Below, in pieces: positions 41,601-51,870 of a DNA stretch of 64,000 nt (position 1 is the stretch's first letter; the number at the start of each line of letters is the position of its first letter). A program made the position numbers and the translations under genes. Location: assembly GCA_029237695.1 (NCBI GenBank), contig CM055277.1, forward strand, positions 43,620,242 through 43,684,241, in the 5' to 3' direction. The notes beneath the pieces are model-generated. The model saw nothing but the letters and a program-made list of their open reading frames with translations, was not told the origin of the DNA and did no database searches. This DNA comes from Conchocele bisecta. Lineage: Eukaryota; Mollusca; Bivalvia; Lucinida; Thyasiridae.

Positions 41601-44227
41601 GTGGTGTAGACACCGCCGTGTTGGAGCCGCCATCCATTCCCATCACTAACATATGTCTTAAAAAGCAATTCAGTGTTCAGTGTTCATTCTCAGCTGTGTC
41701 ACATAGACACCGACGTGTTGGAGCCGCCATCCGTACCCATCGCTAATGTAAGTCTTAAACCGCGGTTCAGAGTTCATTCTCAGCTGTGTGGTGTAGACAC
41801 CGCCGTGTTGGAGCAGCCATTCGTTCCCATCACTAACGGAAGTCATAAAAAGCAATTCAGTGTTCAACCTCAGCTGTGTGGCGTAGACACCGACGTGTTG
41901 GAGCCGCCATCCATTCCCATTGCTAATGTAAGTCTTAAACGGCGATTCAGTGTTCATTCTCAGCTGTGTGGTGTAGACACCGACGTGTTGGAGCCGCCAT
42001 CCATTCCCATTGCTAATGTAAGTCTTAAACCGCGATTCAGTGTTCATTCTCAGCTGTGTGGCATAGACACCGACGTGTTGGAGCTGCCATCCATACCCAA
42101 TGCTAAAGTCTTTAACCAAGATTCAGTGTTCATTCGCAATTCCATTAATGAAACACCCGTCGTGCTTCTAATAAGCAATGCAGATCATTATCAGGTTACA
42201 CCAGTGTACTATTTTATCAGGAGCTACAATGGTAAAAATCCCATAAGCCCCATTTCTCCCATCACAGCCACACATGACCTTGCTGTTGGATGGACGTAAA
42301 ATATAGGGTTAACTTTAATTTGCGGCGTATATCAGAAAATGATAGGTCGGAAAATCTGTTTAATGGCGACGCGCTAGCGGAGCCATTAAACATGTTTTCC
42401 TACCTATCATATACATGTATATCTGATATACGCCGCAAATTTCAAAATTACAATGCAGTTAACCTATTTCTAATGCACTCCTTTACTACTGGCGTAGGAA
42501 TACATATTGAAATAATTTGCGACCGTTCATCAACAATGATATACCTGTAATGTATGACCATCAGCCAATCAGATTGCGTGATATTTATAGAGTGCATTAG
42601 AATTTATAATGACATATTGCAGGCGATGCACGAATATTCGTCATTGGAGAATTTCTGGAAGCGGTTTAACAAGGTGGCACTGGACAAGTTTGCCCTGGAC
42701 AAGGAAAAGCAGATCCTGCTCGGAGAGAACCAGCAGTTACGCACACTCCTCAAACAGTACCTTGATGGCATCTCGGTCAATGATGAAATCCTCAGTCAAG
42801 TCAACCCACTGTTTATAGTCAACAACAAAACAAATGTCAAGTATGTATTTTGCCTTTTCTTTCCGTATCAAATCAACCAACATTTATAGTTAACATCAAA
42901 ACCAATGTCAACGTGTACTAGAATTGAAGGTGTTAGCTGAAAAAGGGAGCTAACTCCATGAGGGAGTTAGCCCCCTTTTTCAGCTAACACCTTATTTCAC
43001 TCAATAAAATTCAAACCTATCAATCGTCAGAAACGGTAGGAATCCTTGGGCGAGCCTCGGATTTCCTACATGTTTCCTTGCATTGTGTTATAAAATTGAT
43101 ATCAAATGTCACTAGCCTGGTATTCTCATGCATTCCCTTTCAATTGAAACCACTCTTTAGAAAGGCTAATATCACCTTTCAATTGCTTCACCTACTAAAA
43201 GGGGCATTTGCAGGATTTTTGGAGAAAAAAAATACTATACAAAATAAAAACGTGTCTTCATCATGGCCCTGTGTAAAGTGGTTTTATTGAAGATATATGA
43301 CGATACTAGGACCGATGGGTTGTTTCTATTTTCACCCATATAGGTACATAAATCTTGTTGCGTTCAACATTGTAGGAAATCCGATATTTATGTACAAGTA
43401 TGAAATATTTTCGATCAACAAGATCTTTCATACTTGTATACCGATATCGGTGAAAATTGATATTGGTCGTAGTATCGTCATATATCTTCAATTAAGCCAC
43501 TTTACACAGGGCCATGATGACAACACATTTTAATTTTGTACATTATTTTTTTTCCCTAAAATTCTGATATGCCCCTTTTAGCCTTCCTATCTCTTGAGCA
43601 CAATAGAAACAACATACAATGAACATCACATTCAAACAATATGACAGTGGGCATGAAGAGTGGTACAGTGCAACCTCTCTACAACAGTCACCCATGGGAA
43701 GATGCAAAGCTGGCTGTTGTAGAGAGGTGGCTGTTGTAGGGAGGTTAATGCTGAATTACATTTTGTCGTCTGCCGTTTTATTTTCTTCAATAATTCTCAT
43801 CAAACACATGCTTTGACAGCATTTTAGAATCATTTCCAATGGAAATGATTCTAAGGTGCTGTCAAAACATGTTTTTATTGAGAAAGAATTAAAAAGCAAC
43901 ATCATGGACAATTTTCGTGCTCAGCAGTCTAAGGGTTAGATATAGAGGAAATCATCCATTTGGGATATAAACTAGCGGCTGTTACAGAGAGGTTGTTGTT
44001 GTAGAGACGTGGCTGTTCGGGGAGGTTCGATTGTATATGCTTCAATGACTTAATTTTCAACATACATAAAACCCCAACTGATCAATCAGTCAATCAATCA
44101 ATGACTTAATTGTCCATGTTCTACTTGCAGATTAAACGTGCCCGTTGTTGATCCACGGGTGAGACGACCAGCCGCCCAGACCGTCGTAGAAGCCGCCCAC
44201 GTGATAAAGCACACACTGCCATGCTGA
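32473..44227 (+). CDS. Coiled-coil domain protein 65 / dynein regulatory complex subunit 2 (9 coding exons)
   Basis: Exons: 32,473-32,613; 33,979-34,231; 34,862-35,085; 35,654-35,851; 36,813-36,890; 37,633-37,773; 40,875-41,027; 42,623-42,840; 44,131-44,227. All introns are GT-AG and the phases agree, giving 500 residues, close to the human protein's 484. Diagnostic segments: [93 protein letters not shown]. The protein is almost entirely coiled coil and is part of the nexin-dynein regulatory complex that controls motile cilia and flagella. The gene is intact; introns are packed with palindromic repeats, and intron 7 starts with a tandem copy array of the exon 7 end. Confidence 0.95.
32798..32997. 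repeat. Fold-back repeat in CCDC65 intron 1
   Basis: The left arm starts GTGGCTGTGACTGGAGAAAT at 32,798 and its inverted copy ends ATTTCTCCAGTCACAGCCAC at about 32,997, each arm near 57 bp. A related single-arm sequence occurs near 42,250-42,280. Non-coding; a MITE-like element by structure. The remainder of intron 1 (32,998-33,978) has only a half copy of the family C end at 33,036. Confidence 0.75.
33979..34231 (+). CDS. CCDC65/DRC2 exon 2
   Basis: Acceptor TTATTTCAG; encodes [20 protein letters not shown] to HLQNIDHMI; donor GTAAAC, phase 1. This is the most conserved part of the N-terminal coiled coil. Confidence 0.93.
34281..34346. repeat. Perfect 66-bp palindrome in CCDC65 intron 2
   Basis: ATCAGGAGCTACACTGGC...AAGCTT...GCCAGTGTAGCTCCTGAT: 33-bp arms with no spacer and no mismatch. 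It can extrude as a cruciform or form a long RNA hairpin in the pre-mRNA. Absence of mismatches implies recent origin or ongoing arm correction. Confidence 0.95.
34862..35085 (+). CDS. CCDC65/DRC2 exon 3
   Basis: Acceptor TTCACTCGCAG; encodes [17 protein letters not shown] and the [19 protein letters not shown] segment; donor GTGAGA, phase 0. Confidence 0.93.
35654..35851 (+). CDS. CCDC65/DRC2 exon 4
   Basis: Acceptor CACCTCCCCATAG; 66 codons beginning [20 protein letters not shown]; donor GTAAGT, phase 0. Confidence 0.93.
36507..36750. mobile_element. Fold-back MITE, family A
   Basis: Starts GGGGGCCGTTTCACTAAACTT and ends AGTTTAGTGAAATGGCCCCC, centre GCATAGGCTGCATATGCAGC. Located in CCDC65 intron 4. 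The most symmetrical of the six copies. Confidence 0.87.
36813..36890 (+). CDS. CCDC65/DRC2 exon 5
   Basis: Acceptor TTCTTGCTGCAG; 26 codons, [20 protein letters not shown]; donor GTAAGT, phase 0. A family A fold-back ends 62 bp upstream. Confidence 0.9.
37101..37424. mobile_element. Fold-back MITE, family C
   Basis: Ends AGCACTCCAGATAAG and CTTATCTGGAGCTCT form inverted termini. The interior has the shared blocks ATTAAATAGGGAACAAA and TATTTTCACTACTCAATTTG seen again at 40,469. In CCDC65 intron 5. No coding capacity. Confidence 0.8.
37633..37773 (+). CDS. CCDC65/DRC2 exon 6
   Basis: Acceptor TTTTGTTATAG; 47 codons containing [16 protein letters not shown]; donor GTATTA, phase 0. Intron 6 is over 3 kb and holds three fold-back elements. 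Confidence 0.92.
38352..38659. mobile_element. Fold-back MITE, family B
   Basis: Starts AGTAGCCTATTTCATCAACA, ends with the inverted TGTTGATGAAATGGGCTAC. The arms contain AAAGTATACTTTG repeats and the centre TTACATTATCACAGCCAA. Other copies are at 39,876, 45,449 and 59,664, with a half copy at 46,596. In CCDC65 intron 6. Confidence 0.87.
39876..40185. mobile_element. Fold-back MITE, family B
   Basis: Second copy in CCDC65 intron 6, CAGTAGCCTATTTCACCAAC to GATGAAATCGGCTACTGG, with the same CATTATCACAGCCATTATGG centre. Together with the copy at 38,352 it could let intron RNA pair over 1.5 kb. The intervening 38,660-39,875 holds an inverted pair of TAACCCTTTCAACACC (38,873 and 39,083) and no gene. 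Confidence 0.87.
40469..40832. mobile_element. Fold-back MITE, family C
   Basis: AGAGCTCCAGATAAG at the left and CTTATCTGGAGCTCT at the right. The right end is 42 bp from the exon 7 acceptor, so the branch point of intron 6 must lie in or next to the element. Confidence 0.85.
40875..41027 (+). CDS. CCDC65/DRC2 exon 7
   Basis: Acceptor TCCATCTTACAG; 51 codons from [20 protein letters not shown] to [11 protein letters not shown]; donor GTAAGT, phase 0. The reading frame stays open beyond the donor to 41,339 because the following 90-bp repeats have no stop in this frame. A family C element ends only 42 bp upstream of this exon. Confidence 0.9.
40984..42110. repeat. 90-bp tandem array made of exon 7 end plus splice donor
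   Basis: Thirteen copies, counting the exon's own: the marker GAGCCGCCAT recurs at 41,001, 41,091, 41,181, 41,271, 41,353, 41,443, 41,533, 41,623, 41,721, 41,811 (variant), 41,901, 41,991 and 42,081 (variant). Spacing is 90 bp except for two steps of 82 and 98. Each unit holds the last codons of exon 7, the donor region (AAC/GTAAGT or variants), a short intron-like piece and a pyrimidine-rich acceptor-like TTCATTCTCAG. Copies 2, 6, 7, 9, 11 and 12 keep a GT donor; copies 3, 4, 5, 8, 10 and 13 have lost it. Confidence 0.92.
42306..42472. repeat. Fold-back repeat in CCDC65 intron 7
   Basis: The left arm (GTTAACTTTAATTTGCGGCG ... GTTTAATGGC) and right arm (GCCATTAAAC ... CGCCGCAAATTTCAAAATTA) are inverted copies with a short GACGCGCTAGCGGA centre. 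Just outside, CTAATGCACTC (42,470) and GAGTGCATTAG (42,590) form another inverted pair flanking the acceptor region of exon 8. Confidence 0.8.
42623..42840 (+). CDS. CCDC65/DRC2 exon 8
   Basis: Acceptor ATGACATATTGCAG; encodes [19 protein letters not shown] through the conserved [13 protein letters not shown] segment; donor GTATGT, phase 2. Confidence 0.93.
43193..43585. repeat. Large fold-back element in CCDC65 intron 8
   Basis: The left arm from CTAAAAGGGGCATTTGCAGG through GGCCCTGTGTAAAGTGG to GATATATGACGATACTAGG is mirrored by GTATCGTCATATATCTTC ... CCACTTTACACAGGGCC ... ATGCCCCTTTTAG. Arms are about 150 bp with moderate divergence. Non-coding, MITE-like. Confidence 0.8.
43770..43895. 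mobile_element. Fold-back element with AGAATCATTTCCAATGGA centre
   Basis: A palindromic centre (AGAATCATTTCC AATG GAAATGATTCT region, 43,826-43,853) between arms related to AAACACATGCTTTGACAGCA and TGCTGTCAAAACATG. A second copy lies at 52,530-52,640 and a related one with AGAATTGTCTCC at 62,041-62,100. Confidence 0.7.
44131..44227 (+). CDS. CCDC65/DRC2 exon 9 (last coding exon)
   Basis: Acceptor TTCTACTTGCAG; completes the split codon, then [18 protein letters not shown] and the His-rich end, stop TGA 44,225-44,227. The polyadenylation site is not certain; AATAAA at about 45,817 followed by GT-rich sequence is one candidate. Confidence 0.88.
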
Positions 44228-44545
44228 AGACTAATGTCCCTCGTTTTGTATTGTTATAAATGTGACTATTGTGTTATTTCATTTGTCATAACCGCTGTTA
44301 AACATGATGTTAACGCCCCGCCACTACAATAACGAAAATTAGTTTTGTTATTGTAGTGACGGAGCATACACATTATATTAAATACATTATTTATAATTGC
44401 CTTCATTTTGAAGATATTATTGCCTAATTTTAAGCCTCAAAACAGTTCAGCTTTTACATGTTAGGGCTCCCTGAAATTACATTTTAACTACAAAAGTGTA
44501 TCAACACATAATTAGTAGTTCAAGTGTTATGATTCAAAAGTTTAT
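44228..44545. other. CCDC65 3' flank / 3' UTR region
   Basis: No coding sequence. Contains a small inverted repeat at about 44,318-44,366 (CCACTACAATAACGAAAA and TTTTGTTATTGTAGTGACGG). Part may be 3' untranslated sequence of CCDC65. Confidence 0.5.
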
Positions 44546-44549
44546 TGTG

Positions 44550-44755
44550 CAGGGATTCCGCTGGCGATCGCCACTTTCGTTCGCAATTGGCGATAAAAAT
44601 AAACAATTGGCGATAAAAAATTACAATTGGCGATAAAAAATTACAATTTTCGAAAAATCTTCTTTTTATTTTTTCTTTGAAAATTGTAATTTTTTATCGC
44701 CAATTGTTTTTGTTTTTTTTGAAGTGGCGATTTTCTTATTTTCCCCAGCGAAATC
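44550..44755. repeat. Fold-back with internal GGCGATAAAAAATTACAATT repeats
   Basis: The left arm from CAGGGATTCCGCTGGCGATC with three tandem copies of AATTGGCGATAAAAA, and the right arm with TTTTTATCGCCAATTG and CCAGCGAAATCCCTG. Non-coding. Confidence 0.8.
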
Positions 44756-45121
44756 CCTGATTGTGGTTTTCTTTTGCCTACCATTTTCCATTTCCATTGC
44801 TTGTCCCCTATACACAAAGCAATATTTTGAGTTTCTCACTGTTGCAAATTGAGTTAAAAATTATACTGCATGGCACTGTATGTGAGATATAACTTATAAT
44901 AAATGTGCAAATATTTGAGGTGCTCCGCATTTAGCACAAGAAAATTTAATTCCACATTCCAATTTTGTCCGTTTCAACGTCATTTACGGAAACCAGTATT
45001 GCTGAAATACGGAGAAGAAATTACCGTATTTATCCTTATCCCATTACAGACTGGATACACTTTTAGTAGTATGAACCTTTTGAGAGAAAAATATCCCTAT
45101 TTTCTTTATATCCTTTCGAAA

Positions 45122-45190
45122 GTATATGTTGTTACCACTCATTTGAACCGTCTCAACGAGACGGTTCAAATGAGTGGTAACAACATATAC
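45122..45190. repeat. Near-perfect palindrome, 33-bp arms
   Basis: GTATATGTTGTTACCACTCA...CCGTCTC, spacer AAC, then the exact inverted copy ending GGTAACAACATATAC. No mismatch in the arms. Could fold as a cruciform. Confidence 0.95.
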
Positions 45191-45448
45191 CTTTATCGAT
45201 GAATGAAAATATTGAGATTTTTTCAACAAAAATTATCGTATCCTCAGACTGAAATGGGTTATAGTAGCCCCCTCTTCAATAGTAGCCCCCCCCCTCCTAT
45301 ATTTTCAGTCACAAAGTAAAGGTATCTCCAAATTCAAATTCTGTGTTTTTATGCAATTATAATGCCAAAACTAATTCCGAAAATTACGTAGCCCCGGGGG
45401 CATTTATTAGAATAATTACGGTAAGTTGACAATGTCTTGAATGATCCC

Positions 45449-45711
45449 AGCAGCTAATTTCATCAAAATTGCAAAGTATACTTAGAGGGAGTAATCATTT
45501 ATTTTTCCTGAAATGCATTATTTCATATAGAACTAACAACTGCATAATTATATTTCATGATTAAAAGTATGCAGAATTATTATACTGAATTGATTACATT
45601 ATCACAGCCAACATGGCTGTGATAATGTAATAAATTCAGTATAATAAAAATTAATAAATTTATCCTAAAATTGAAAATTTCTCCATCAATGTTGGTGAAA
45701 TATGCTACTGG
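45449..45711. mobile_element. Fold-back MITE, family B
   Basis: Same family as 38,352, here with shortened left end (CAGCTAATTTCATCAAAATT) and the centre CATTATCACAGCCAACATGG. A candidate AATAAA poly(A) signal lies about 100 bp downstream. Confidence 0.83.
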
Positions 45712-46595
45712 TTATGTTTTTGTTGGAGGTACCGAGTTTTGTGCAGTGCTCAAACTCAACATTCCCATTACTGTCTGTGATATTTTTGTTGTGCTGTATT
45801 TATTTGAATTGTGTCAATAAAACCGGTGTTGTGTCTAGAGTGATCCCAGGGACATTTACCGCCTAGAAATGCTTAACATAAAAGATACCAAAAAAGTTTT
45901 TCTGTAAGATGGCCGGGATATGTTTATAGGTTAAATATTTGATTTGTATATGGATATATGCACAAGTTCTGCAGCGTGGCGATATTGCGCGACTTTAGGA
46001 GCGCAATAACGTTGCGCGGCAGAACGAGTGGTATATACCCACATACAAATCAAATAACCTTTTTATTATATACGTACATCATTCACCATTTATATGCGCT
46101 TCAGAAAATATAAAAATTGTAAATAGAATAAGCAAATTAGTGATGATTTAGCAGAAACTATTTTGCAACGTGAAGTATAGTTCCGGCGCTGACCAATATG
46201 AATATGGAAAAATATTGACGTCTTTCATTGCATTGTGCTTCAATGGGAATCTAAAGTACTTGTATAATATGCCCTGATATTGTCCCATTGGATCATCGAG
46301 ACACAACACTGATTAAACTGAATTTTACAATTGTAATTTGTATGAATTGAATGTTGGAACAATTTTAAATGATTTATACATGTACCGTGTATGGCAAGAA
46401 CGGGCTTACTACATCAAAATGTATGTTAGAGTAATTTCCAATAACCTCCAAAGGGAAGTTCATTTCCTACATAATATTTTAATACAATACAGTAAAGTCA
46501 CAGTGACTATTAAAATTGTTAAGCATACACGTCTATACATCCATTGTCCACGCAGGATCTACACTGTCTGTCAGTTGTTCCGTGAAACAATTTTG
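45712..46595. other. Non-coding region with a weak inverted repeat
   Basis: No gene seen. AATAAA at about 45,817 with GT-rich sequence after it could be a poly(A) site. An inverted pair TTTGATTTGTATATGGATAT (45,940) and ATACCCACATACAAATCAAA (46,034) flanks GC-rich sequence. Confidence 0.5.
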
Positions 46596-46699
46596 TCGCC
46601 ATTTTGGCTGTGATAATGTAATAAATTCAGTATAATAATTCTGCATACTTTTAATCATCAAATATATGCAGTGGTTAATTCTATATGAAATAATGCATT
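46596..46699. mobile_element. Half copy of fold-back family B
   Basis: Only the right half is present: from GGCTGTGATAATGTAATAAA to CATATGAAATAATGCATT-like sequence. A truncated relic. The following 46,700-47,600 contains a small inverted repeat around 46,790-46,836 (TAGTCCCAGATC...GATCTGGGACTA) and no convincing gene. Confidence 0.75.
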
Positions 46700-47609
46700 C
46701 CACACATACTGTTATTTTCATTGATAAAAAATGTCCATAGTTTGATGTGTCGGTACCGTTTCACCAACCCCGACAGTAGCAAACAATGTAGTCCCAGATC
46801 TGCATGCGCGTATGCGCGAGCTGATCTGGGACTACTCTGGTTGCAAGCTCTGTATAAACCCTTTGAGATTCTGACTTCACACTCCAAATAACAGAAAACT
46901 TGGAGATGCCCGATATGTTTCAGTGAGCAGACGCCATTGACTATATTTTCGCATCTACATGTAGTATAAAATATTCACAGAGAAAAATATATAGTTTTAA
47001 TTCTTGCAATAAACACATTATGAATATACCGTATTATAGGTCTAAAACGGGGTGATGTGACCGTCAAAACATCGTTGATTGTCACGCCATTAGGGACGTC
47101 ATTTGGAACATCTTCGTTTTATTCGTTCGGCATTAGGTCGGCACATAATATGAATATGCCAATCAAATTCGCTGCATGTGTTATTACACATATGTGTAGT
47201 ATCACATTTATGAAATGGGTTACAGCACGCCAAAAACATGGTTTTCATGTGATAAACATGACAAATGCATTTTATGTATTCCACGGCATTGATCTTGCTC
47301 TGTTTGTTCTATGTAATTATGCGTAAATTATGAACGTATATAAAATGTAGATATAAATATATATCACACATGATATAAAATGAAATGAAAAATAATCTTG
47401 TTTTTATTCTTCATACCAAAATGTACTGTTCACATATGGTTGAAATAAAGTGGTTTGATCGGCCAAATTGATAACTTTGAGAACATGACTCAATGGAAGT
47501 TGTGTATATTACACAGTAGCTCCATCACATATGCCTGATTTTCTCGTACATTAGCCCAAATTATGATTGTTCATTGTATAAAATACAGCCAGGATTACCG
47601 GTGTCACAG

Positions 47610-50234
47610 GAAATCCCCCCCCCCCCCCCCCCCCCCCCCACCCCCCCCCCCCCCCCTGGAAATCTTCCCCCCCCGTCGAGCCTGGAAATATTCCCCCCCC
47701 CTCGGGGAAGAATTTCCTAGGAAATTCTGTCCCTCCGGGGGGAATATTTCCAGGCTCGACCCTAGGAAATTCTCCCCCCCCCCCCACCCCCCCCCCCCCG
47801 CCCTCCACCCTGGAAATTCTCCCTGTCGAGCCTGGAAATATTATTCCCCCCGGGGAAGAATTTCCTAGGAAATTCTACCCCTCCGGGGGGAATATTTCCA
47901 GGCTCGACCCTAGGAAATTCTCCCCCCCCCCACCCAGGAAATCATTCTCCCCCCCCCACCCTGGAAATTCTCCCCCCCCCCCACCCAAAAAGTTTGTGTT
48001 TGAATGCTACAAAGCAGAATTATTTTCCACCAAACATGTGCACATACCGGTGGGCACAATGTATGTCATTTGGTAGTATAAGAAAGGGGAACATAAAAAA
48101 TCAACTCCCTCACACCCCACCCCAATCTACCATATGCATAGTGTAAGTCCCTTGATAGACAAGAATATCACAAGATTGGGGGAAGATTTCTGATCGAGTG
48201 AAAATGTTTGTGTAGAACCGTTAGCATGTGACGCATATTGGCGGGGGGGGGGGGGGGAGATTCCCCCCCCCCCCCCCCCGCAACCATCTACCATATGCAT
48301 AGCGGATGTGAATGTCTCTTTGTAGACAAGAATAACCCACGATTGGAGGAGTATTTTATTTCTGATGAAATAATGTATGTTGGTGTAGAACAGATAGCAT
48401 CTGGCATGTATTGGTGGGGGGGGGGGATTTTCCTAGGAAATATCCCCCCCCCCATGTATTTTAGCATGTATTGAGGGAAGGGAAGGGGGGGGGGGATATT
48501 TTCCTAGGAAATATCCCCCCCAACCATCTACCATATGCATAGCGGATGTCTCTTTGTAGACAAGAATAACCCACGATTGGGGGATTATTTCTGATGAAGT
48601 AATGTATGTTGGTGTAGAACAGATAACATTTGGCATGTATTGAGGAAGGGGGGGGGGGAGATTTCTGATCGAGTGAAAATGTTTGTGTAGAACAGTTAGC
48701 ATGTGACGCATATTGGCGGGGGAGGGAGGGGGGGGGAGCGAGAGAGGGGGAGAGATTTTCCTAGGAAATTACCCCCCACCCCCTACCATATGCATAGCGG
48801 ATGTGAATGTCTCTTTGTAGACAAGAATAACCCACGATTGGGGGAGTATTTTATTTCTGATGAAATAATGTATGTTGGTGTAGAACAGATAGCATGTGGC
48901 ATGTATTGGTGGTGGGGGGGGGGGGGGGCGGGGGGAGATTTTCCTAGGAAATATCCCCCCCCAACCATCTACCATATGCATAGCGGATGTGAATGTCTCT
49001 TTGTAGACAAGAATAACCCACGATTGGAGGATTATTTCTGATGAAGTAATGTATTGGTGTGAGAACAGATAGCAATTGGCATGTATTGAGGGAGGTGGGG
49101 GGGGGAGATTTTCCTAGGAGAAAGGACCCCCCCCCCAACCAACTACCATATGCATAGCGGATGAGAATGTCTCTTTGCAGACAAGAATAATACCCCCCCC
49201 CCCCTTCCCTCATGATGAAATAATGTATGTTGGTGTAGAACAGATAGATTTTCCTAGGAAATATTCCCCCCCACCAACCAACTACCATATGCATAGCGGA
49301 TGTGGATGTCTCTTTGTAGACAAGAATACCCCCCTCCCCTCCCTCATGATGAAATAATGTATGTTGGTGTAGAACAGATGGCATTTGGCATGTATTGAGG
49401 GAGGGGGTGGGGGGGGTGTGAGATTTTCCTAGGAAATATCCCCCCCAACCATCTACCATATGCATAGCGGATGTGAATGTCTCTTTGTAGACAAGAATAA
49501 CCCACGATTGGGGGATTATTTCTGATGAAGTAATGTATGTTGGTGTAGAACAGATAGCATTTGGCAGATTGATGAGGAGGTGGGGGGGGGGGGGGGAGAT
49601 TTTCCTAGGAAATATTCCTCCCCCCAACCAACTACCATATGCATAGCGGATGTGAATGTCTCTTTGCAGACAAGAATACCCCCCCCCCCCCTCCCTCATG
49701 ATGAAATAATGTATGTTTGTGTAGAACATATAGATTTTCCTAGGAAATATCCCCCCCCAACCAACTACCATATGCATAGCGGATGTGGATGTCTCTTTGT
49801 AGACAAGAATACCCCCTCCCCTCCCTCATGATGAAATAGTGTATGTTGGTGTAGAACAGATAGCATTTGGCATGCATTGAGGGAGGGGGGGGGGGGGGTA
49901 GATTTTCCTAGGAAATATTCCACCCCAACCAACAACCATATGCATAGCGGATGTGAATGTCTCTTTGTAGACAAGAATAACCCCCTCCCCACTCCCCCCT
50001 CCCTCATGATGAAATAATGTATGTTGGTGTAGAACAGATAGCATTTGGCATGTATTGAGGGAGGGGAGGGAGATTTTCCTAGGAAATATCCCCCCCCCCC
50101 CCCCAACCAACTACCATATGCATAGTGGATGTGAATGTCTATTTGTAGACAAGAATAAACCACGATTGGGGGAGTATTTCACATGAAATAATGTATGTTG
50201 GTGTAGAACAGACAGCATGTGGCATGTATTGGTA

Positions 50235-50276
<42 letters not shown>

Positions 50277-51124
50277 GAGAGATTTTCCTAGGAAATATCC
50301 CCCCAACCATCTACGATATGCATAGCGGATGTGAATGTCTCTTTGTAGACAAGAATAACCCACGATTGGGGGAGTATTTCTCATAGAAATTACCACTAAG
50401 CATTTGGTAGATGGTGGCGGGGGGGGGGGGGGATCCCTAGGAAACTCTCCCCCCCCCCCCACCCCCTCCACAAACACATGCCACATGCTATCTGTTCTAC
50501 ACCAACATACATTATTTCATGAGAAATAATCCCCCAATCGTGGGTTATTCTTGTCTACAAAGAGACATTCACATCAGCTATGCATATGGTAGTTGGTTGG
50601 TGGGGGGGGGGGGATATTTCCTAGGAAAATCTCACCCCCCCCTCCACCAATTCATGCCACGTGCTGTCTGTTCTACACCAACATACATTATTTTGTTTCA
50701 TGAGAAATACTCCCCCAATCGTGGGCTGTTCTTGTCTACAAAGAGACGTCCTAGGAAATATTTCCTAGAAAAATCTCCCCCCCCCCTCCCTCAATACATG
50801 CCAAATGCTATTTGTTCTACACCAACATACATTTCATTTCATCAGAAATACTCGCGCAATCACCTGCTGTTCTTCTCTACAAAGAGACAATCACATCCAC
50901 TTTGCATATGGTAGATGGCGGGGGGGGGGGGGGGGGAGGAGGGGCTGATATCTCCTAGGAAAATCTCCCTTCACCCCCCCCCACCAATACAAGGCACATG
51001 CTGTCTGTTTCTAAACCAACATACACTATTTTGTTTCATCAGAAATACTCCCCCAATCGTGGGCTATTCTTGTCTACAAAGAGACGTCCATATCCACTAT
51101 GCATATGGTAGATGGTGGCGGGGT

Positions 51125-51211
<87 letters not shown>

Positions 51212-51780
51212 TGGGGGGGGGGGATATTTTCTAAGAAAATCTCCCCCCCCCCTCCACCAATACATGCCACATGCTTGATGTTCTACACAGATATACTGTT
51301 TTTATTTTCTAGACCCACCCCCACCATGTGCTATACATTTATACCAAGCATATGCAGCTATGGTAGAGATTTAATCTAGAGAACTCTCTACCAGCCAACA
51401 TACACAATTCTTCAGCCAACATACATAATAGTTATGGTACGGTAATGGTGAATTATTGCATATACCGGTAAATAGAATCTCTACCGCCCCACCACCACTA
51501 TATTGTCTATGTATAGATATTATACTAAATTGGAGAGCTCTTTTATAGAAAATGCTGCCTCGCCTATTCACATTCTCCACAAGCAGACATACATTATAAC
51601 TATGTTAGTTGGGTATACATGTAGGGATATTACGTCCTCTGTTACCAACAAACTGGTTCTAGCATGTGCATTTTGTATGCTCCTGAGCACAATATCAACA
51701 ATGTATATGAAAATACATTAAAAGTTTTGTGGACAGTGTCTGTGAAGGAGGTGATGGGGGTGGGGGGGGGGGGGGGGGGT

Positions 51781-51822
<42 letters not shown>

Positions 51823-51870
51823 GTGGGGGGGGGGAGAATTTCCAGGCGGGGGGGGGGGGGGGTGTTGGGG
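47610..51870. repeat. Poly-G/poly-C palindromic tandem array
   Basis: Units of about 100-260 bp consisting of a G run, ATTTTCCTAGGAAAT, a C run, then a constant segment (CCATATGCATAGCGGATGTG ... GTCTCTTTGTAGACAAGAAT ... GTATGTTGGTGTAGAACAGA). The G run, CCTAGG core and C run together form a palindrome in each unit. Units read one way from about 48,110 to 50,400 and the opposite way from about 50,450 to 51,290. Uninterrupted G runs reach about 41 (50,235), 86 (51,125) and 41 (51,781). The left part (47,610-48,000) is a related array of GGAAATATTCCCC-type units. Reading frames here are artefacts. Confidence 0.93.

Noticed and set aside
40869..42119. Reading frames on both strands across the 90-bp array
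   Set aside because: The minus-strand frames are shadows of a repeat divisible by three; the plus-strand frame is meaningful only as extension of exon 7.
47057..47326. 89-codon reading frame
   Set aside because: No family resemblance; composition like flanking non-coding DNA.
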